Of a stretch of 64,000 bases of DNA, positions 1 through 8,580 are shown one piece after another. This DNA is from JANYLB01 sp963837715 (GTDB lineage Bacteria; Actinomycetota; Acidimicrobiia; IMCC26256; JANYLB01): assembly GCA_963837715.1 (NCBI GenBank), contig CAWIOF010000002.1, positions 1,054,001 to 1,118,000 of the forward strand, given 5' to 3'. A program made the position numbers and the translations under genes. Below the pieces are notes generated by a model. It was not told where the DNA came from and made no database searches. It saw only the letters and a program-made list of their open reading frames with translations. Every line of letters begins with the position of its first letter. The first letter of the stretch is position 1.

Positions 1-47
1 GCCTCGTCTGCGATATCGGGTTCGTCGTCGAAATCTTCTTCGGTCAT
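1..47 (-). CDS. 5' end of an unknown acidic protein (cut by window edge)
   Basis: An ATG on the minus strand at 47 opens a frame that runs off the window after 15 codons. The peptide is strongly acidic (MTEEDFDDEPDIADE). No clear Shine-Dalgarno sequence lies upstream. The gene would be read away from thyX across a 456-base gap. Too little is present to assign a function; even its reality rests only on the open frame. Confidence 0.35.
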   Translation of the reverse strand, partial: MTEEDFDDEPDIADE

Positions 48-503
48 GCGCTCACTGGCTCGGGGGTCGGGGGCTCTCGCCGGGGTCCGCGGGGCCCAGC
101 TCGGGCCCTCGGGGGCGCGGAGTATAACCCCGCGCGCGACCAACCGAACCACTGTGGACGGCTGCGCATTCCCCGCCCGCTCCGCGGGCCCCGTTCAGGC
201 CCGCGGACGGGACGAGGTGGGTGGTTCAGGAGACCGTTGGGGCCACTGTTTGGCCCGCGCCACTCCGCGCGGCGGGGTTATTCCAGCGTTCTCTACTTGG
301 TCTCCTGAACCCCCCGTCGGCCCGCTGATCCCTTCCGACGGCTCCCGAACCGGAAGGACCGGAAGTGCAGGGAGTGCAGGGACGGATGCCATTTCGCCCG
401 ACAGGTGGGGGTGCTGTCAAGCGGGACCGTGCGCGACACATTGCCGGTGACCTGCAGGCACCGCGCGTCGAACCTGGTCAGCGCCGCGGAGAAAAAAGTT
501 GCG
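48..503. other. 456-bp intergenic region with a structured inverted repeat
   Basis: No convincing gene is seen between the end of thyX and the edge gene. The stretch holds a perfect 13-bp inverted repeat (223-235 and 299-311) enclosing smaller hairpins, listed separately. The rest is GC-rich with short dyads only. I looked for SRP RNA, tmRNA and RNase P signatures and did not find them. Confidence 0.6.
223..311. ncRNA. Possible structured RNA or cis-element (long inverted repeat)
   Basis: The arms GGTTCAGGAGACC (223-235) and GGTCTCCTGAACC (299-311) are perfect 13-bp complements. Inside lies a second stem, GGGCCA-loop-TGGCCC, near 239-256, and a short GCGC stem near 257-270. The result is a branched fold of about 89 nt. 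It fits a small RNA, a leader element or an operator-like dyad for the edge gene. It matches no RNA family I recognise, and the strand is unknown. Confidence 0.35.
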
Positions 504-2102
504 TCACCGCGCCGCGCGGCGACGTTCGGCCGCGCGTTCTGACTCGAGGCGTTCGAGGTCGTACGTCGCGTGGTCGACGTGCCGCATCGCGGCTGCGATC
601 GCGCGGTGACCCGCTTCCTCCGCGATCAGTCGGTGCATCTCCTGGACGACGCGGCGGTACGCGGGATGGCCCTGCGGCGAGCTCCGCAGTTCGAGCACGT
701 GCATCGCTTCCCGCGCGTTCATCTGCATCACGAATCGGATGCGGTATGCGAGCGCGACTGCGTATGAAGATTGCTCGCGGAAGTCTGGCGTCAGTGTGTC
801 GTACAGCTCGGCCGACCGTGTCATCGCTTCGTCGAACTCGGCGTCGACGCCGGCTTCGACGACAGCTTCCGGCGTGTCGTACCCGTGGCGAGGTGACAGT
901 CCCTGCCACTCGATCGTGAGCATGCGGTGACGTTGGAGATCGCGGAACGCGCCGTAGTCGGCGAGCACGTCGAACCGGTACCCGGTGCGTTCGAACGCGC
1001 GACCGGGACGGTGGCGACGGTTGTCGCGGTCGCCGACTGCGGCGCGCAGCAACGCGACCCGGTCGTCGGTGGAGAGCCGCCGGACCCGCGCAAGCACCTG
1101 GTCCTCGGGCAACTGCGTGACCGGGTAGCAGATCGCCGCCAGCACCTTGTCTTCGCCCTCGGGGTCGAAGTCGGTGAGCACCACCGCAGGACGGGGTTCG
1201 GGCTCGGCGTCGCCGAAGAGGCGACCCACCACCGATTCCGTCTCGGTTCGGGTCTCCTCGAGGTAGTCGGTCCAGGCACCGCCACGATCGGGGCGGTCGA
1301 CCCGGGCGACGAACGACGGGATCACCTTGCGCAGCTCCTCGAGCATGATCTGCGCGTACGCGTGCGCCTCGGGGAGCGGGTGGGCACGCATGCGGAGCAG
1401 GAGCGCCTCGAACGCCTGACCGGATCCGTAGATGCCGACGTTCGAGAGGGTCGCCGCGGGGAGGATCCCGCGCACGGCGTCGCACGCCTTCGCCTTGATG
1501 CTCTGCTTGTAGACGAAGTCGGAGTCGTCTTCGTGCTTCGGGTAGCGCTCGCGCGCCCAGTCGAGCATCTGGGGTTGCAGCGAGACGTAGGTGTCGAAGA
1601 GCGCGTCCATGTCGCTGACGTACCGCGCGCCGAGTGGCGAACCGACCACATCGGGATCGCGGTAGTAGCGGTAGCGACCGGCGAGCCGCGCGTCGTAGGG
1701 GATGTAGCGCGTCGACTGCTCCATGTACGACATGATCCGGCCCCACTCGAGGACCTTGGTGAGCATGTTCGACGCCTGCTCGCACGCGAGGTGCACACCG
1801 CCGAGCTGCGCGACGGAGTCGTCGCCGTACTCGAGGAAGACGCGGTCGTAGAGCTCCTCGGCTCGCTTCAGGCCGACCGTCGCGTCGACGGTGAGATCAC
1901 CGGTGAGGTCGAGGTCGCCGACGAACTCGTCGAGGAACAACCGGCGCAGGCTCTTCGGACTGCGCGAGTACCGCGCGAAGAGTGCGCCCTTCACGACCTC
2001 GGGGAGGTTCACGACCGCGTAGACGGGCCGGTCGAGGTTCGTGAAGTACGGGCGGAGGACAGCCTCCTCCTCGGGCGTGAACCGCTCCTCCGCGTACACC
2101 AT
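504..2102 (-). CDS. thyX: ThyX-like FAD-dependent thymidylate synthase, double length
   Basis: 532 residues, about twice the usual ThyX (220-260). The protein looks like two ThyX-type halves. The first has FARYSRSPKS near residue 43 and EQSTRYIPYD near 128. The second has an RHR motif at about 391 followed by a Ser/Arg-rich stretch, and MNAREAMHVLELRSS near 461, which matches the ThyX nucleotide-binding end. ThyX makes dTMP from dUMP using methylene-tetrahydrofolate, FAD and NADPH. The fused form may combine two subunit types in one chain. It is the last gene of the minus-strand tat-helY run. Family assignment is strong; activity of this long form is inferred. Confidence 0.8.
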   Translation of the reverse strand: MVYAEERFTPEEEAVLRPYFTNLDRPVYAVVNLPEVVKGALFARYSRSPKSLRRLFLDEFVGDLDLTGDLTVDATVGLKRAEELYDRVFLEYGDDSVAQLGGVHLACEQASNMLTKVLEWGRIMSYMEQSTRYIPYDARLAGRYRYYRDPDVVGSPLGARYVSDMDALFDTYVSLQPQMLDWARERYPKHEDDSDFVYKQSIKAKACDAVRGILPAATLSNVGIYGSGQAFEALLLRMRAHPLPEAHAYAQIMLEELRKVIPSFVARVDRPDRGGAWTDYLEETRTETESVVGRLFGDAEPEPRPAVVLTDFDPEGEDKVLAAICYPVTQLPEDQVLARVRRLSTDDRVALLRAAVGDRDNRRHRPGRAFERTGYRFDVLADYGAFRDLQRHRMLTIEWQGLSPRHGYDTPEAVVEAGVDAEFDEAMTRSAELYDTLTPDFREQSSYAVALAYRIRFVMQMNAREAMHVLELRSSPQGHPAYRRVVQEMHRLIAEEAGHRAIAAAMRHVDHATYDLERLESERAAERRRAAR

Positions 2103-2168
2103 GGACGAGGGAGCTTACCGGTGGCTCCCCGACCCGTCGGGGATGGGAGCCGACGCGGGCGGAGCGGG

Positions 2169-2831
2169 TCAGACGAGGATCCGGAGTGCTCCCGGCACCA
2201 CGGTGACCCTGAGCCGTCGAGCCGCGCCCACGGGCACCCCGTCGACCTCCAGCGGCATCGGCGACGACGCGGCGAGATCGACGGTGCGTCCCGACCGTTC
2301 CACGATCCGGGGGTGGGGCACGTGGGTGCCCGTCGCGAGCCGCCCTCGCATCGGAGCGCGCTCCCCCGGGGCCAGGGCGTAGGTCTGGACCTCCACGCGC
2401 CCGTCGCCGGGATGGCCGCGCGGCACGATGTCGAGGCCCCGGAGGAACTGCCCGTTGGCCACGACGATGCCGGTCGCCCTCCCCTTCCAGGCCGGACGGC
2501 CGTCGATCACCACTTCGAGCGGGCGCCGACGGGTCCATCGGGTCACCCGATCGGGACCGACCCCGAACAGCACCGCGTTGACGGCCGCGCGGGTCGATCC
2601 GTCGTCGACCTGCACCTCGAGGGCGTCGATCGCGAGCTCGGTCGTACCCGCCGACCCCGCCGTGAGGCCGACGGCCCGGGCGAGATCGGCCCCGGTCGAG
2701 GGTCGGTACCGGATGAGCCGATCCGTACCGTCCTCGACCACGCAGCGCGCGAGGGTGGCGTCGTCGCCCTCGATCTCGAGATCGGGCGGCCGTGACGCCT
2801 CGCCGCCCCACGGCGCTCCCTTCCGGATCAC
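2169..2831 (-). CDS. Stand-alone C-terminal domain of a YegS/LCB5-type lipid kinase
   Basis: About 220 residues from the GTG at 2831, just after the helY stop. The middle and end (AVLFGVGPDRVTRW, TGIVVANGQFLRGLDIVPRG, PLEVDGVPVG) match the beta-rich C-terminal half of diacylglycerol kinase-like lipid kinases. The N-terminal nucleotide-binding half with its glycine-rich GGDGT motif is missing. In the same frame an ATG at 2942 lies inside helY, and the added residues look like shadow coding, so I prefer 2831. It may bind lipid without kinase activity or work with a partner. The family is fairly clear; the role is unknown. Confidence 0.65.
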   Translation of the reverse strand: MIRKGAPWGGEASRPPDLEIEGDDATLARCVVEDGTDRLIRYRPSTGADLARAVGLTAGSAGTTELAIDALEVQVDDGSTRAAVNAVLFGVGPDRVTRWTRRRPLEVVIDGRPAWKGRATGIVVANGQFLRGLDIVPRGHPGDGRVEVQTYALAPGERAPMRGRLATGTHVPHPRIVERSGRTVDLAASSPMPLEVDGVPVGAARRLRVTVVPGALRILV

Positions 2832-2841
2832 GCGGTGCTGC

Positions 2842-5499
2842 TCACTGACGCAACACGCCTGAGGCGGCGACGACCCCACGGAAGCAGGCGTCGGCGGCGG
2901 CCTGCGCGGTGGCGGCGGTGTCGGCGACGGTCGCGACCTCACCGATCTGACGGAGCAGGTCGACGCACTGCTTCACGTTCCGGACGAAGTCGCCACCGGT
3001 GAGCTCGTCGTCGTCTTCGAGGACGTCGGCCAGATCCATACCGGCCGCCCAGTCGTGCATCGAGGCCGAGAGGCCGGGATCGGGCGCCCGGGTCTCGGGG
3101 AGGCCGGCGTCGTCCTCGTCGGTCACGAGGTCGCTGCGGATCCGCTCGATCTCGCGGTACCGACGGCTCACCGTGACCGACGGCCAGGTGGCCGGTGCCC
3201 GCGGCGGCGCGCCGTCGGCACCGCGTCGCTCGTAGGAGAAGCACGACGCGAGGCCGGCGAACTCGGGTGCGCTCAGCCCGTCGAAGAGGCCACGCCGCAG
3301 CGCCTCGGCGACCACGAGATCGCATTCGGAGTAGATCCGCATCAGGAGCCGACCACCCTCGGTGAGCGTCCAGCCGTCGAGGTAGCCCCAGGCTTCGAGC
3401 ACCCGGTGCACCCGGTCGAATTGGCGGGCCAGGCTCTCGTTGCGCCCCCGGACCCTGCGCTCGAGGCGGGTGACGTCGCGTGCGAGGCGTTCGGCCGCAG
3501 TCGCGGCCTTCAGATGACGCGACTTGTCGGGGCAGCCGGCCACCGGGTGGTCGGCCGGATCGGCGGCGTCGGTGGCTGCGCTCGGGGCCGAGCGGTCGGC
3601 CGTCGGGCGGGCCTTGCGCAGGGCGTCGGCGGCGGCGCGGCGGAAGGCGGGGTTCCGAGGCTGGTACGGCCGGGGCAGGTCGATCGTCGTGGCGGCCCGG
3701 GGCGGGGCGTCGAAGTCGGCCGGGCCGAGTCGCACGAGCTCTCGCCCGGCCCCCAGTGCGAGCACCCGTGGTCCCCCGCGGCCGTGATCCTGCTTCAGCA
3801 CCACGACCCGACCGTGACCCCGGGGCACCACCAGGACGTCGCCGGGACGCAGCGCGGCGATCGCCGACGGGATCCGCGGGCCCGACCGCGCTTCCCGACG
3901 AGCCGCGTCGGCCGCGGCAACGAGCGCCCGGTACTCGTCCACGTCGCCCCTCTCGCACCGGGCGTCGGCCTCGTGGCGGGCGAGGAGCTCGCGGTCGCGT
4001 TCGAGCCGACGTTCGATGGCCACGACGTCGGCGTCGGCCCGATATTGCGCGAACGAGAGGTTCAGCAGGTGGCGGGCCTGCTCGGGTTCGTAGCGGTGCA
4101 CGAGGTTCGCCGTCATGTTGTACGTCGGGCGGAACGACGACGTCAGCGCGTAGGTGCGCCGCGACGCGAGCCCGGCGAGCTGGTCGAAGGGCACGAACGG
4201 GCTCCAGCAGACGACCGCGTAGCCGTGATCGTCGATGCCCCGTCGGCCCGCCCGCCCCGTGAGCTGGGTGTACTCCCCCGGTGTGAGGAACTCGTGGCGC
4301 TCGCCGGTGAACTTCGAGAGCTTCTCGATCACCACGGAGCGCGCGGGCATGTTGATCCCGAGCGCGAGGGTCTCGGTCGCGAAGACGACCTTCACCAGGC
4401 CGGCAGCGAACGCCTCCTCCACCGCCTCCTTCATCGGGGGCACGAGGCCGGCGTGGTGCGCCGCGAACCCACACTCGAGGCCGTGACGCCACTCCCCCGC
4501 ACCGAGCGCGTCGAGGTCGGCGTCGGTGAGCGAATCGGTGTGCGCGTCGGCGATGCGGCGGATCTCTGCCCGTTCGTCGGTCTCGGTGAGACGGAGTCCG
4601 GCGGCGACGCAGTGCTCGACCGCCTGGTCGCACCCGGCGCGGCTGAACACGAACGAGATCGCCGGGAGCATCTGTTCGGCCGCGAGCATCTCGACGTAGT
4701 CGGCGCGGCGTGGCGCACGCAGGCGACCGCCACGCCCCGGATGCCCACCACCCCGACCCCCACCCTGGCCTCCACCCCGGCGACCGCTGTCGCGCGCTCC
4801 GCGCGAGTCGAGGCGGGCGGCCTCGGGATTCGGGCGGGGCTCGCCCCGGTCGTCGGCGACGAACGTCGGGAGGAGATGCAACGTGTCGTTGCCCTTCTCC
4901 CCGACCAGGTAGAGGTTGGTCAGATCGACGGGTCGGCGTTCCTCGATCACGACGGTGGTGTCGCCCCGCACGGTTCGGAGCCAGTCGGCGAACTCCTCTG
5001 CGTTCGACACCGTCGCCGACAGGCACACCAGCCCGACGGTGCGCGGGAGGTGGATGATGACCTCTTCCCAGACCGCGCCTCGGTAGGGGTTCTGCAGGTA
5101 GTGGACCTCGTCGAGCACGACCCAGCGGAGGCCGTCGAGCGCCGGACTGCGGGCGTAGACCATGTTCCGGAGCACCTCGGTGGTCATCACCACCGCGGGG
5201 GCGTCGCCGTTCACGGAGTTGTCGCCGGTCAGGAGGCCGACCTTCCCGGTGCCGTGCTCCCGTGACAGGTCGGCGTACTTCTGGTTCGACAGGGCCTTCA
5301 GCGGGGTCGTGTAGAAGGCCTTGGCCCCGGCGTCGAGCGCCAGTGCGATCGCGTACTCCGCCACCACCGTCTTGCCTGATCCGGTCGGTGCCGCCACGAG
5401 CACCGACCGACCTTCGTCGAGGGCATCGAGCGCCCGGACCTGGAACGGATCGAGCGGGAACGTCCGCGCCGCTTCGAACGAGTCCCGGGAAGTGGTCAC
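2842..5499 (-). CDS. helY: Ski2/Mtr4-like DEVH-box RNA helicase HelY
   Basis: 885 residues from a GTG start. Walker A APTGSGKT lies at residues 37-44, the DEVH box at 130-133, and QLTGRAGRRGID (motif VI) in the middle of the chain. The C-terminal half carries the DSHCT-type helical region typical of Ski2 helicases. HelY-type enzymes unwind RNA and are thought to take part in RNA turnover. Its place directly after tatA-tatC is the same as in mycobacteria. A Gly/Arg-rich insertion (about residues 237-260) sits between the two RecA domains. The reading frame is intact along the full length. Confidence 0.9.
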   Translation of the reverse strand: MTTSRDSFEAARTFPLDPFQVRALDALDEGRSVLVAAPTGSGKTVVAEYAIALALDAGAKAFYTTPLKALSNQKYADLSREHGTGKVGLLTGDNSVNGDAPAVVMTTEVLRNMVYARSPALDGLRWVVLDEVHYLQNPYRGAVWEEVIIHLPRTVGLVCLSATVSNAEEFADWLRTVRGDTTVVIEERRPVDLTNLYLVGEKGNDTLHLLPTFVADDRGEPRPNPEAARLDSRGARDSGRRGGGQGGGRGGGHPGRGGRLRAPRRADYVEMLAAEQMLPAISFVFSRAGCDQAVEHCVAAGLRLTETDERAEIRRIADAHTDSLTDADLDALGAGEWRHGLECGFAAHHAGLVPPMKEAVEEAFAAGLVKVVFATETLALGINMPARSVVIEKLSKFTGERHEFLTPGEYTQLTGRAGRRGIDDHGYAVVCWSPFVPFDQLAGLASRRTYALTSSFRPTYNMTANLVHRYEPEQARHLLNLSFAQYRADADVVAIERRLERDRELLARHEADARCERGDVDEYRALVAAADAARREARSGPRIPSAIAALRPGDVLVVPRGHGRVVVLKQDHGRGGPRVLALGAGRELVRLGPADFDAPPRAATTIDLPRPYQPRNPAFRRAAADALRKARPTADRSAPSAATDAADPADHPVAGCPDKSRHLKAATAAERLARDVTRLERRVRGRNESLARQFDRVHRVLEAWGYLDGWTLTEGGRLLMRIYSECDLVVAEALRRGLFDGLSAPEFAGLASCFSYERRGADGAPPRAPATWPSVTVSRRYREIERIRSDLVTDEDDAGLPETRAPDPGLSASMHDWAAGMDLADVLEDDDELTGGDFVRNVKQCVDLLRQIGEVATVADTAATAQAAADACFRGVVAASGVLRQ

Positions 5500-5515
5500 G
5501 CCCCCGTGGTCTGCA

Positions 5516-5827
5516 TCACGAGGCCGGTGGAGTGAGGGTCTCGCCTGCCGGGGTCGAGGAACCGGTCGCCGGTGCGGTGTCGGGGGTCACGGGAGTCGTG
5601 GGGGTCGTCGGCGTCGAGTCGACCGGGGTCGTGGGCACCGGCGTGACGGGACTCGTGTCGTCGCTGCCGAGGTGATCGCGACCGAGGAACAGCACCGCTC
5701 CGACGCTGAGGACGACCACGGCCGCGGCGGCGCCGATCGCCTTCATGAGCTCCTTGCGGTCCCGCGGCGCCCGCCAGGGCTCGCGTGAGCTCCGGGCACG
5801 CTTGGGGGTGGGTGTGGTCGGGCTCAT
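5516..5827 (-). CDS. Small membrane-anchored Thr/Pro-rich protein
   Basis: 103 residues. A basic N-terminal segment (about 27 residues) is followed by one transmembrane helix (about 30-49, IGAAAAVVVLSVGAVLFLG) and a long extracytoplasmic tail of repeated Thr-Pro-Val units. It lies between tatC and helY with short gaps, so it is probably cotranscribed. The order suggests a bitopic envelope protein with a disordered wall-spanning tail. I recognise no family. Confidence 0.7.
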   Translation of the reverse strand: MSPTTPTPKRARSSREPWRAPRDRKELMKAIGAAAAVVVLSVGAVLFLGRDHLGSDDTSPVTPVPTTPVDSTPTTPTTPVTPDTAPATGSSTPAGETLTPPAS

Positions 5828-5849
5828 CGCTCCCCTGCCGTTCCTGGCC

Positions 5850-6599
5850 TCATCGCTTGAGCAATCTCCCGATCACGATGGTGGCCTCGTAGAAGATGTA
5901 CATCGGTGCCGCCATGGCGAACAGCGAGTAGGGATCCTGACTCGGCGTGATGACCGCCGCAAAGACGAAGATCCCGATGAGTGCCCACCGCCGCCACTTG
6001 CGGAGCTGTTGCGTCGTGAGCACCCGGGCCAGGAGCAGGAACATCAGCACGACCGGGAACTCGAACGCGGCGCCGAACGCCACGATCATGAGGGCCACGA
6101 GCGACAGGTACTTGTCGGCGGTGAGCTCCGGGCGGAGATCGGCCCCACCGATGTTCAGGAGGAAGGCCAGCGCCGGCTCGAGGGTCAGCAGTGCGACGAA
6201 GCCACCGAACAGGAACAGCACGATCGACGACAGCACGAACGGGATCGCGTACTTGCGTTCCTTGGGGTTCAGGCCCGGGGTGATGAAGCGCCAGAGTTGG
6301 AACAGCCACACCGGCAACGCGAGGACGATACCGCCGTAGGTGGCGATCTTGAGCCGGGTCGCGAAGGCATCGAGCGGACCGAGGAAGTTCAACTTCTTCT
6401 CGGGGTCGTTCACCGCGTTCTGGTAGAACTCGACCAGGAAGCTGATGATCCTGGGCGACAGGATGAAGCAGACGATCCCGCCGATCACGATCGCCACGAT
6501 GCAGATCATGAACCGGCGCCGGAACTCGCCGAGGTGCTCGACGATCGTCATCTGGCCGCCGACGGGCCGCGGCGATCTCTTGGGCAGACGGAGCTTCAC
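5850..6599 (-). CDS. tatC: Sec-independent translocase subunit TatC
   Basis: 249 residues with six predicted membrane helices. The N-terminal motif MTIVEHLGEFRRR near residues 17-29 is the conserved TatC signal-peptide docking region, and the loop with FYQNAVNDPEKKLNFLGPLDAF is typical. TatC is the receptor of the twin-arginine pathway that exports folded proteins. It lies 14 bases after tatA in the same operon, the usual actinobacterial order. The C-terminus ends in a basic GRLLKR tail. Confidence 0.95.
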   Translation of the reverse strand: MKLRLPKRSPRPVGGQMTIVEHLGEFRRRFMICIVAIVIGGIVCFILSPRIISFLVEFYQNAVNDPEKKLNFLGPLDAFATRLKIATYGGIVLALPVWLFQLWRFITPGLNPKERKYAIPFVLSSIVLFLFGGFVALLTLEPALAFLLNIGGADLRPELTADKYLSLVALMIVAFGAAFEFPVVLMFLLLARVLTTQQLRKWRRWALIGIFVFAAVITPSQDPYSLFAMAAPMYIFYEATIVIGRLLKR

Positions 6600-6613
6600 G
6601 GAGACGGTCCGGC

Positions 6614-7024
6614 CTACGCGTCGTCGGCGAGCGGAGGCGGCGTCGGGCCGGTGTCGCCGGGCCCGTCGGACCGGGTCGACCCGGCGTCGACCGCGGGCGG
6701 CTCGACTGCGGCGTCGAGCACGGGCGGCTCGACCACTGCGTCGAGCATCGGCGCCGGCACCTCGACGGGCGGTACCTCGACGGGCGGTACTTCGACGGGC
6801 GGTACTTCGACGGGTGCCACGGGGGGCGCGACCTTCGGCTTGTCGTCGTCCATGACGCTGTGGATCGCGTCGTCGAGCTCACCCTTGAGGTGGTGTTGGA
6901 CCTTGCGGAACTCGGCCAGGCCCTTGCCGACCTGACGGGCGAGCTCAGGCAGCTTGTTCGGGCCGAAGACGAGCAGCGCCACGATGAAGATCACGAGGAT
7001 CTCGAGGGGCCCGAGCGACGGCAC
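6614..7024 (-). CDS. tatA: Twin-arginine translocase subunit TatA/B family
   Basis: 136 residues from GTG at 7024, preceded by a strong AAAGGAG ribosome site. One N-terminal membrane helix (about residues 7-20) is followed by the FGPNKLPELAR hinge and an amphipathic helix, the signature of TatA. These subunits form the export pore around TatC. The tail contains four perfect or near-perfect Pro-Val-Glu-Val units from a 15-bp tandem repeat, then a low-complexity Pro-rich end. Its place between pafC and tatC matches mycobacterial gene order. Confidence 0.93.
   Translation of the reverse strand: MPSLGPLEILVIFIVALLVFGPNKLPELARQVGKGLAEFRKVQHHLKGELDDAIHSVMDDDKPKVAPPVAPVEVPPVEVPPVEVPPVEVPAPMLDAVVEPPVLDAAVEPPAVDAGSTRSDGPGDTGPTPPPLADDA
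6759..6818. repeat. 15-bp tandem repeat, four units, inside tatA
   Basis: Four in-frame 15-bp units (core ACCTCGACGGGCGGT on the plus strand) start at 6759, 6774, 6789 and 6804. The first two are identical, the third differs at one base, and the fourth diverges at its end. On the coding strand they give a Pro-Val-Glu-Val-Pro repeat in the cytoplasmic tail of TatA. Copy number could vary between strains. Confidence 0.85.
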
Positions 7025-7162
7025 GGTGGGCTCCTTTCGAGCGCCGGGAAACCGACGTCATGCTAGCGGCGAGGGGTCGCCGACCGAGGACCCACGGAGA
7101 ATCCGTTTCGCGGACCGGGTCTGGATGTCGTGGACGCCGGTCGCGGGGTGCCCCGGGTGGGC

Positions 7163-7396
7163 TCAGGTGGTCGGCGGAGCCCGGTGGTCGAGCTCGGCGT
7201 TGGCCCGCGCGATCTGCATCCGGGTGGCGTCGGTCTCGACCCGCAGGGCTGTGACCTGCGGGCTGATGGCGGCCCGGAACCGGTCGAACGCCTCGATCGT
7301 CGGCGTGATCTCGTCGTGCGCGCGCCGCACCGAGAACAGCAACAGGCCCGCGCTCGCCACCACGGCGAACACGACGAAGACCCAGAGCGGCGACAT
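7163..7396 (-). CDS. Small single-pass membrane protein of unknown function
   Basis: 77 residues from ATG at 7396. A membrane helix fills residues 3-21 (PLWVFVVFAVVASAGLLLF). The cytoplasmic part is helical and polar, with even spacing of hydrophobic residues that could form a short coiled coil. It sits between a zinc-ribbon gene and tatA on the same strand. No family recognised. Confidence 0.6.
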   Translation of the reverse strand: MSPLWVFVVFAVVASAGLLLFSVRRAHDEITPTIEAFDRFRAAISPQVTALRVETDATRMQIARANAELDHRAPPTT

Positions 7397-7405
7397 GGTC
7401 CGAGC

Positions 7406-7751
7406 CTACCGGGACGGTTCGCGGCGGACCATCGCGGCCACGTCGTCGAACCACTCGTCGCCGGCGAGCATGAGGTGGAAGTCGAGGAGATCGTCGGGCG
7501 CGATGGCGGGGCCGGCGAACCGGGCCTCGCGCAGCTCGGCCGGCAGACGCCACACCTGCATGCGGACACCCGAAGAGACCAAGAGGTCGACGATGCGACG
7601 GCTGGCCTCCTTGGAGACGGCCTGTTCGCACGAGGGGCACCGGAAGCAGTAGGAACCCTGCTCGTCGTCGGAGCACACCCGGACGACGAGGTCCGTTGCT
7701 CGGAGCTGTACGTCGCCGCAACTCGGGCAGTTCGCGGCGGATGGTGGTCAC
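7406..7751 (-). CDS. Small zinc-ribbon protein, frameshifted near 7733
   Basis: Reading from GTG at 7751, six codons (MTTIRR) lead into a frame break. Dropping one base near 7733 joins them to NCPSCGDVQL and then to a second CxxC pair (CFRCPSCEQ). The four cysteines form a zinc ribbon of the kind that begins many small regulatory or membrane-linked proteins. The remaining 70 residues (FAGPAIAPDDLLDFHLML) are a helical domain without a recognised family. Without the correction only an N-truncated 90-residue form from an internal GTG would exist. The frame break is most likely a sequence error. Confidence 0.6.
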
Positions 7752-7870
7752 CGGGAGTCCCCTTCTCTGGCCTGCTGGTCTTCCCATCGGCGCGCCTCGG
7801 GGAGCCCTTGAGCCGAGGATCTCCTCCTCCGGTCGATTCGGGGATGAGGTTTCTGGCACAGTCAGCGCCC

Positions 7871-8560
7871 GTGGCCCCGATCACCTTCGCCCACCGTGGT
7901 GCCCGCATCGAAGAACGGGAGAACACCCTCGCCGCGTTCACCTACGCCCTGGAGCGACGCGCCCGGGGCCTGGAGTCGGATGCGTGGCTCTCCGCCGACG
8001 GGGAGGTGGTGCTGGTCCACGACGCCGTCTCGTGGCGGGGCCTGCGTCGGGTACGGGTGGATCGGAGCACCGCGGCGGAGCTGGCGGCGTTCGAGATCCC
8101 CCGTCTCGCCGACCTCTACGACACCTGCGGAACCGACTTCGAGCTCTCGATCGACGCGAAGTCACGCGACGTTGCTCGTCCGTTGATCGAAGTCGCCCGC
8201 CGGTACGGTGCCGCGGACCGACTCTGGCTCTGCAGCCCCAGCGTCGGACTCCTGCGCGACCTCCGGGGCGAAGGCGCCCCGTGCCGCCTCGTCCACTCCC
8301 GTCGACGGCAGGCCCTGTCGGCGCCGCTCGAGCGCCACGCGTCGGATCTCGCGACGATCGGCATCGACGCGATGAACATGCACCACACCGACTGGTCGAA
8401 GGGGCTCGTCACGCTCTTCCACCGCTTCGACGTCGCCGCGTTCGGCTGGGACGTGCAGGAGGTGCGCTATCTCAGGGCGGCGCTCACCATGGAGCTCGAC
8501 GGCGTGTACAGCGACCACGTGGACCGCATGGTCGCCACCGTCGCCGAATGGTCCGGCTGA
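7871..8560 (+). CDS. Glycerophosphodiester phosphodiesterase family protein
   Basis: About 229 residues from GTG at 7871; an ATG at 7844 would add nine. The N-terminus FAHRGA and the following ENTLAAF and ESDAWLSADGEVVLVHD segments are the GDPD signature: the HR pair plus acidic metal ligands. GDPD enzymes cleave glycerophosphodiesters to glycerol-3-phosphate and an alcohol. No signal peptide is seen, so it is cytoplasmic. The gene stands alone, divergent from the zinc-ribbon gene and convergent with lepB. Confidence 0.85.
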   Translation: MAPITFAHRGARIEERENTLAAFTYALERRARGLESDAWLSADGEVVLVHDAVSWRGLRRVRVDRSTAAELAAFEIPRLADLYDTCGTDFELSIDAKSRDVARPLIEVARRYGAADRLWLCSPSVGLLRDLRGEGAPCRLVHSRRRQALSAPLERHASDLATIGIDAMNMHHTDWSKGLVTLFHRFDVAAFGWDVQEVRYLRAALTMELDGVYSDHVDRMVATVAEWSG

Positions 8561-8580
8561 GCTCTCTCAGCTCCCAGGCC

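Noticed and set aside
48..503. SRP RNA, tmRNA or RNase P RNA gene in the first gap
   Set aside because: The conserved SRP GGAAG loop, tmRNA ends and RNase P signature are not seen. The inverted repeat is noted, but no family is claimed.
927..2795. A 622-residue plus-strand frame across thyX and the kinase-like gene
   Set aside because: Antisense to two convincing genes and of biased composition; rejected as chance.
3055..5265. A 736-residue plus-strand frame across helY
   Set aside because: It lies wholly antisense to helY, is Arg/Asp/Gly-rich, and has no domain. Such long antisense frames are common in GC-rich genomes.
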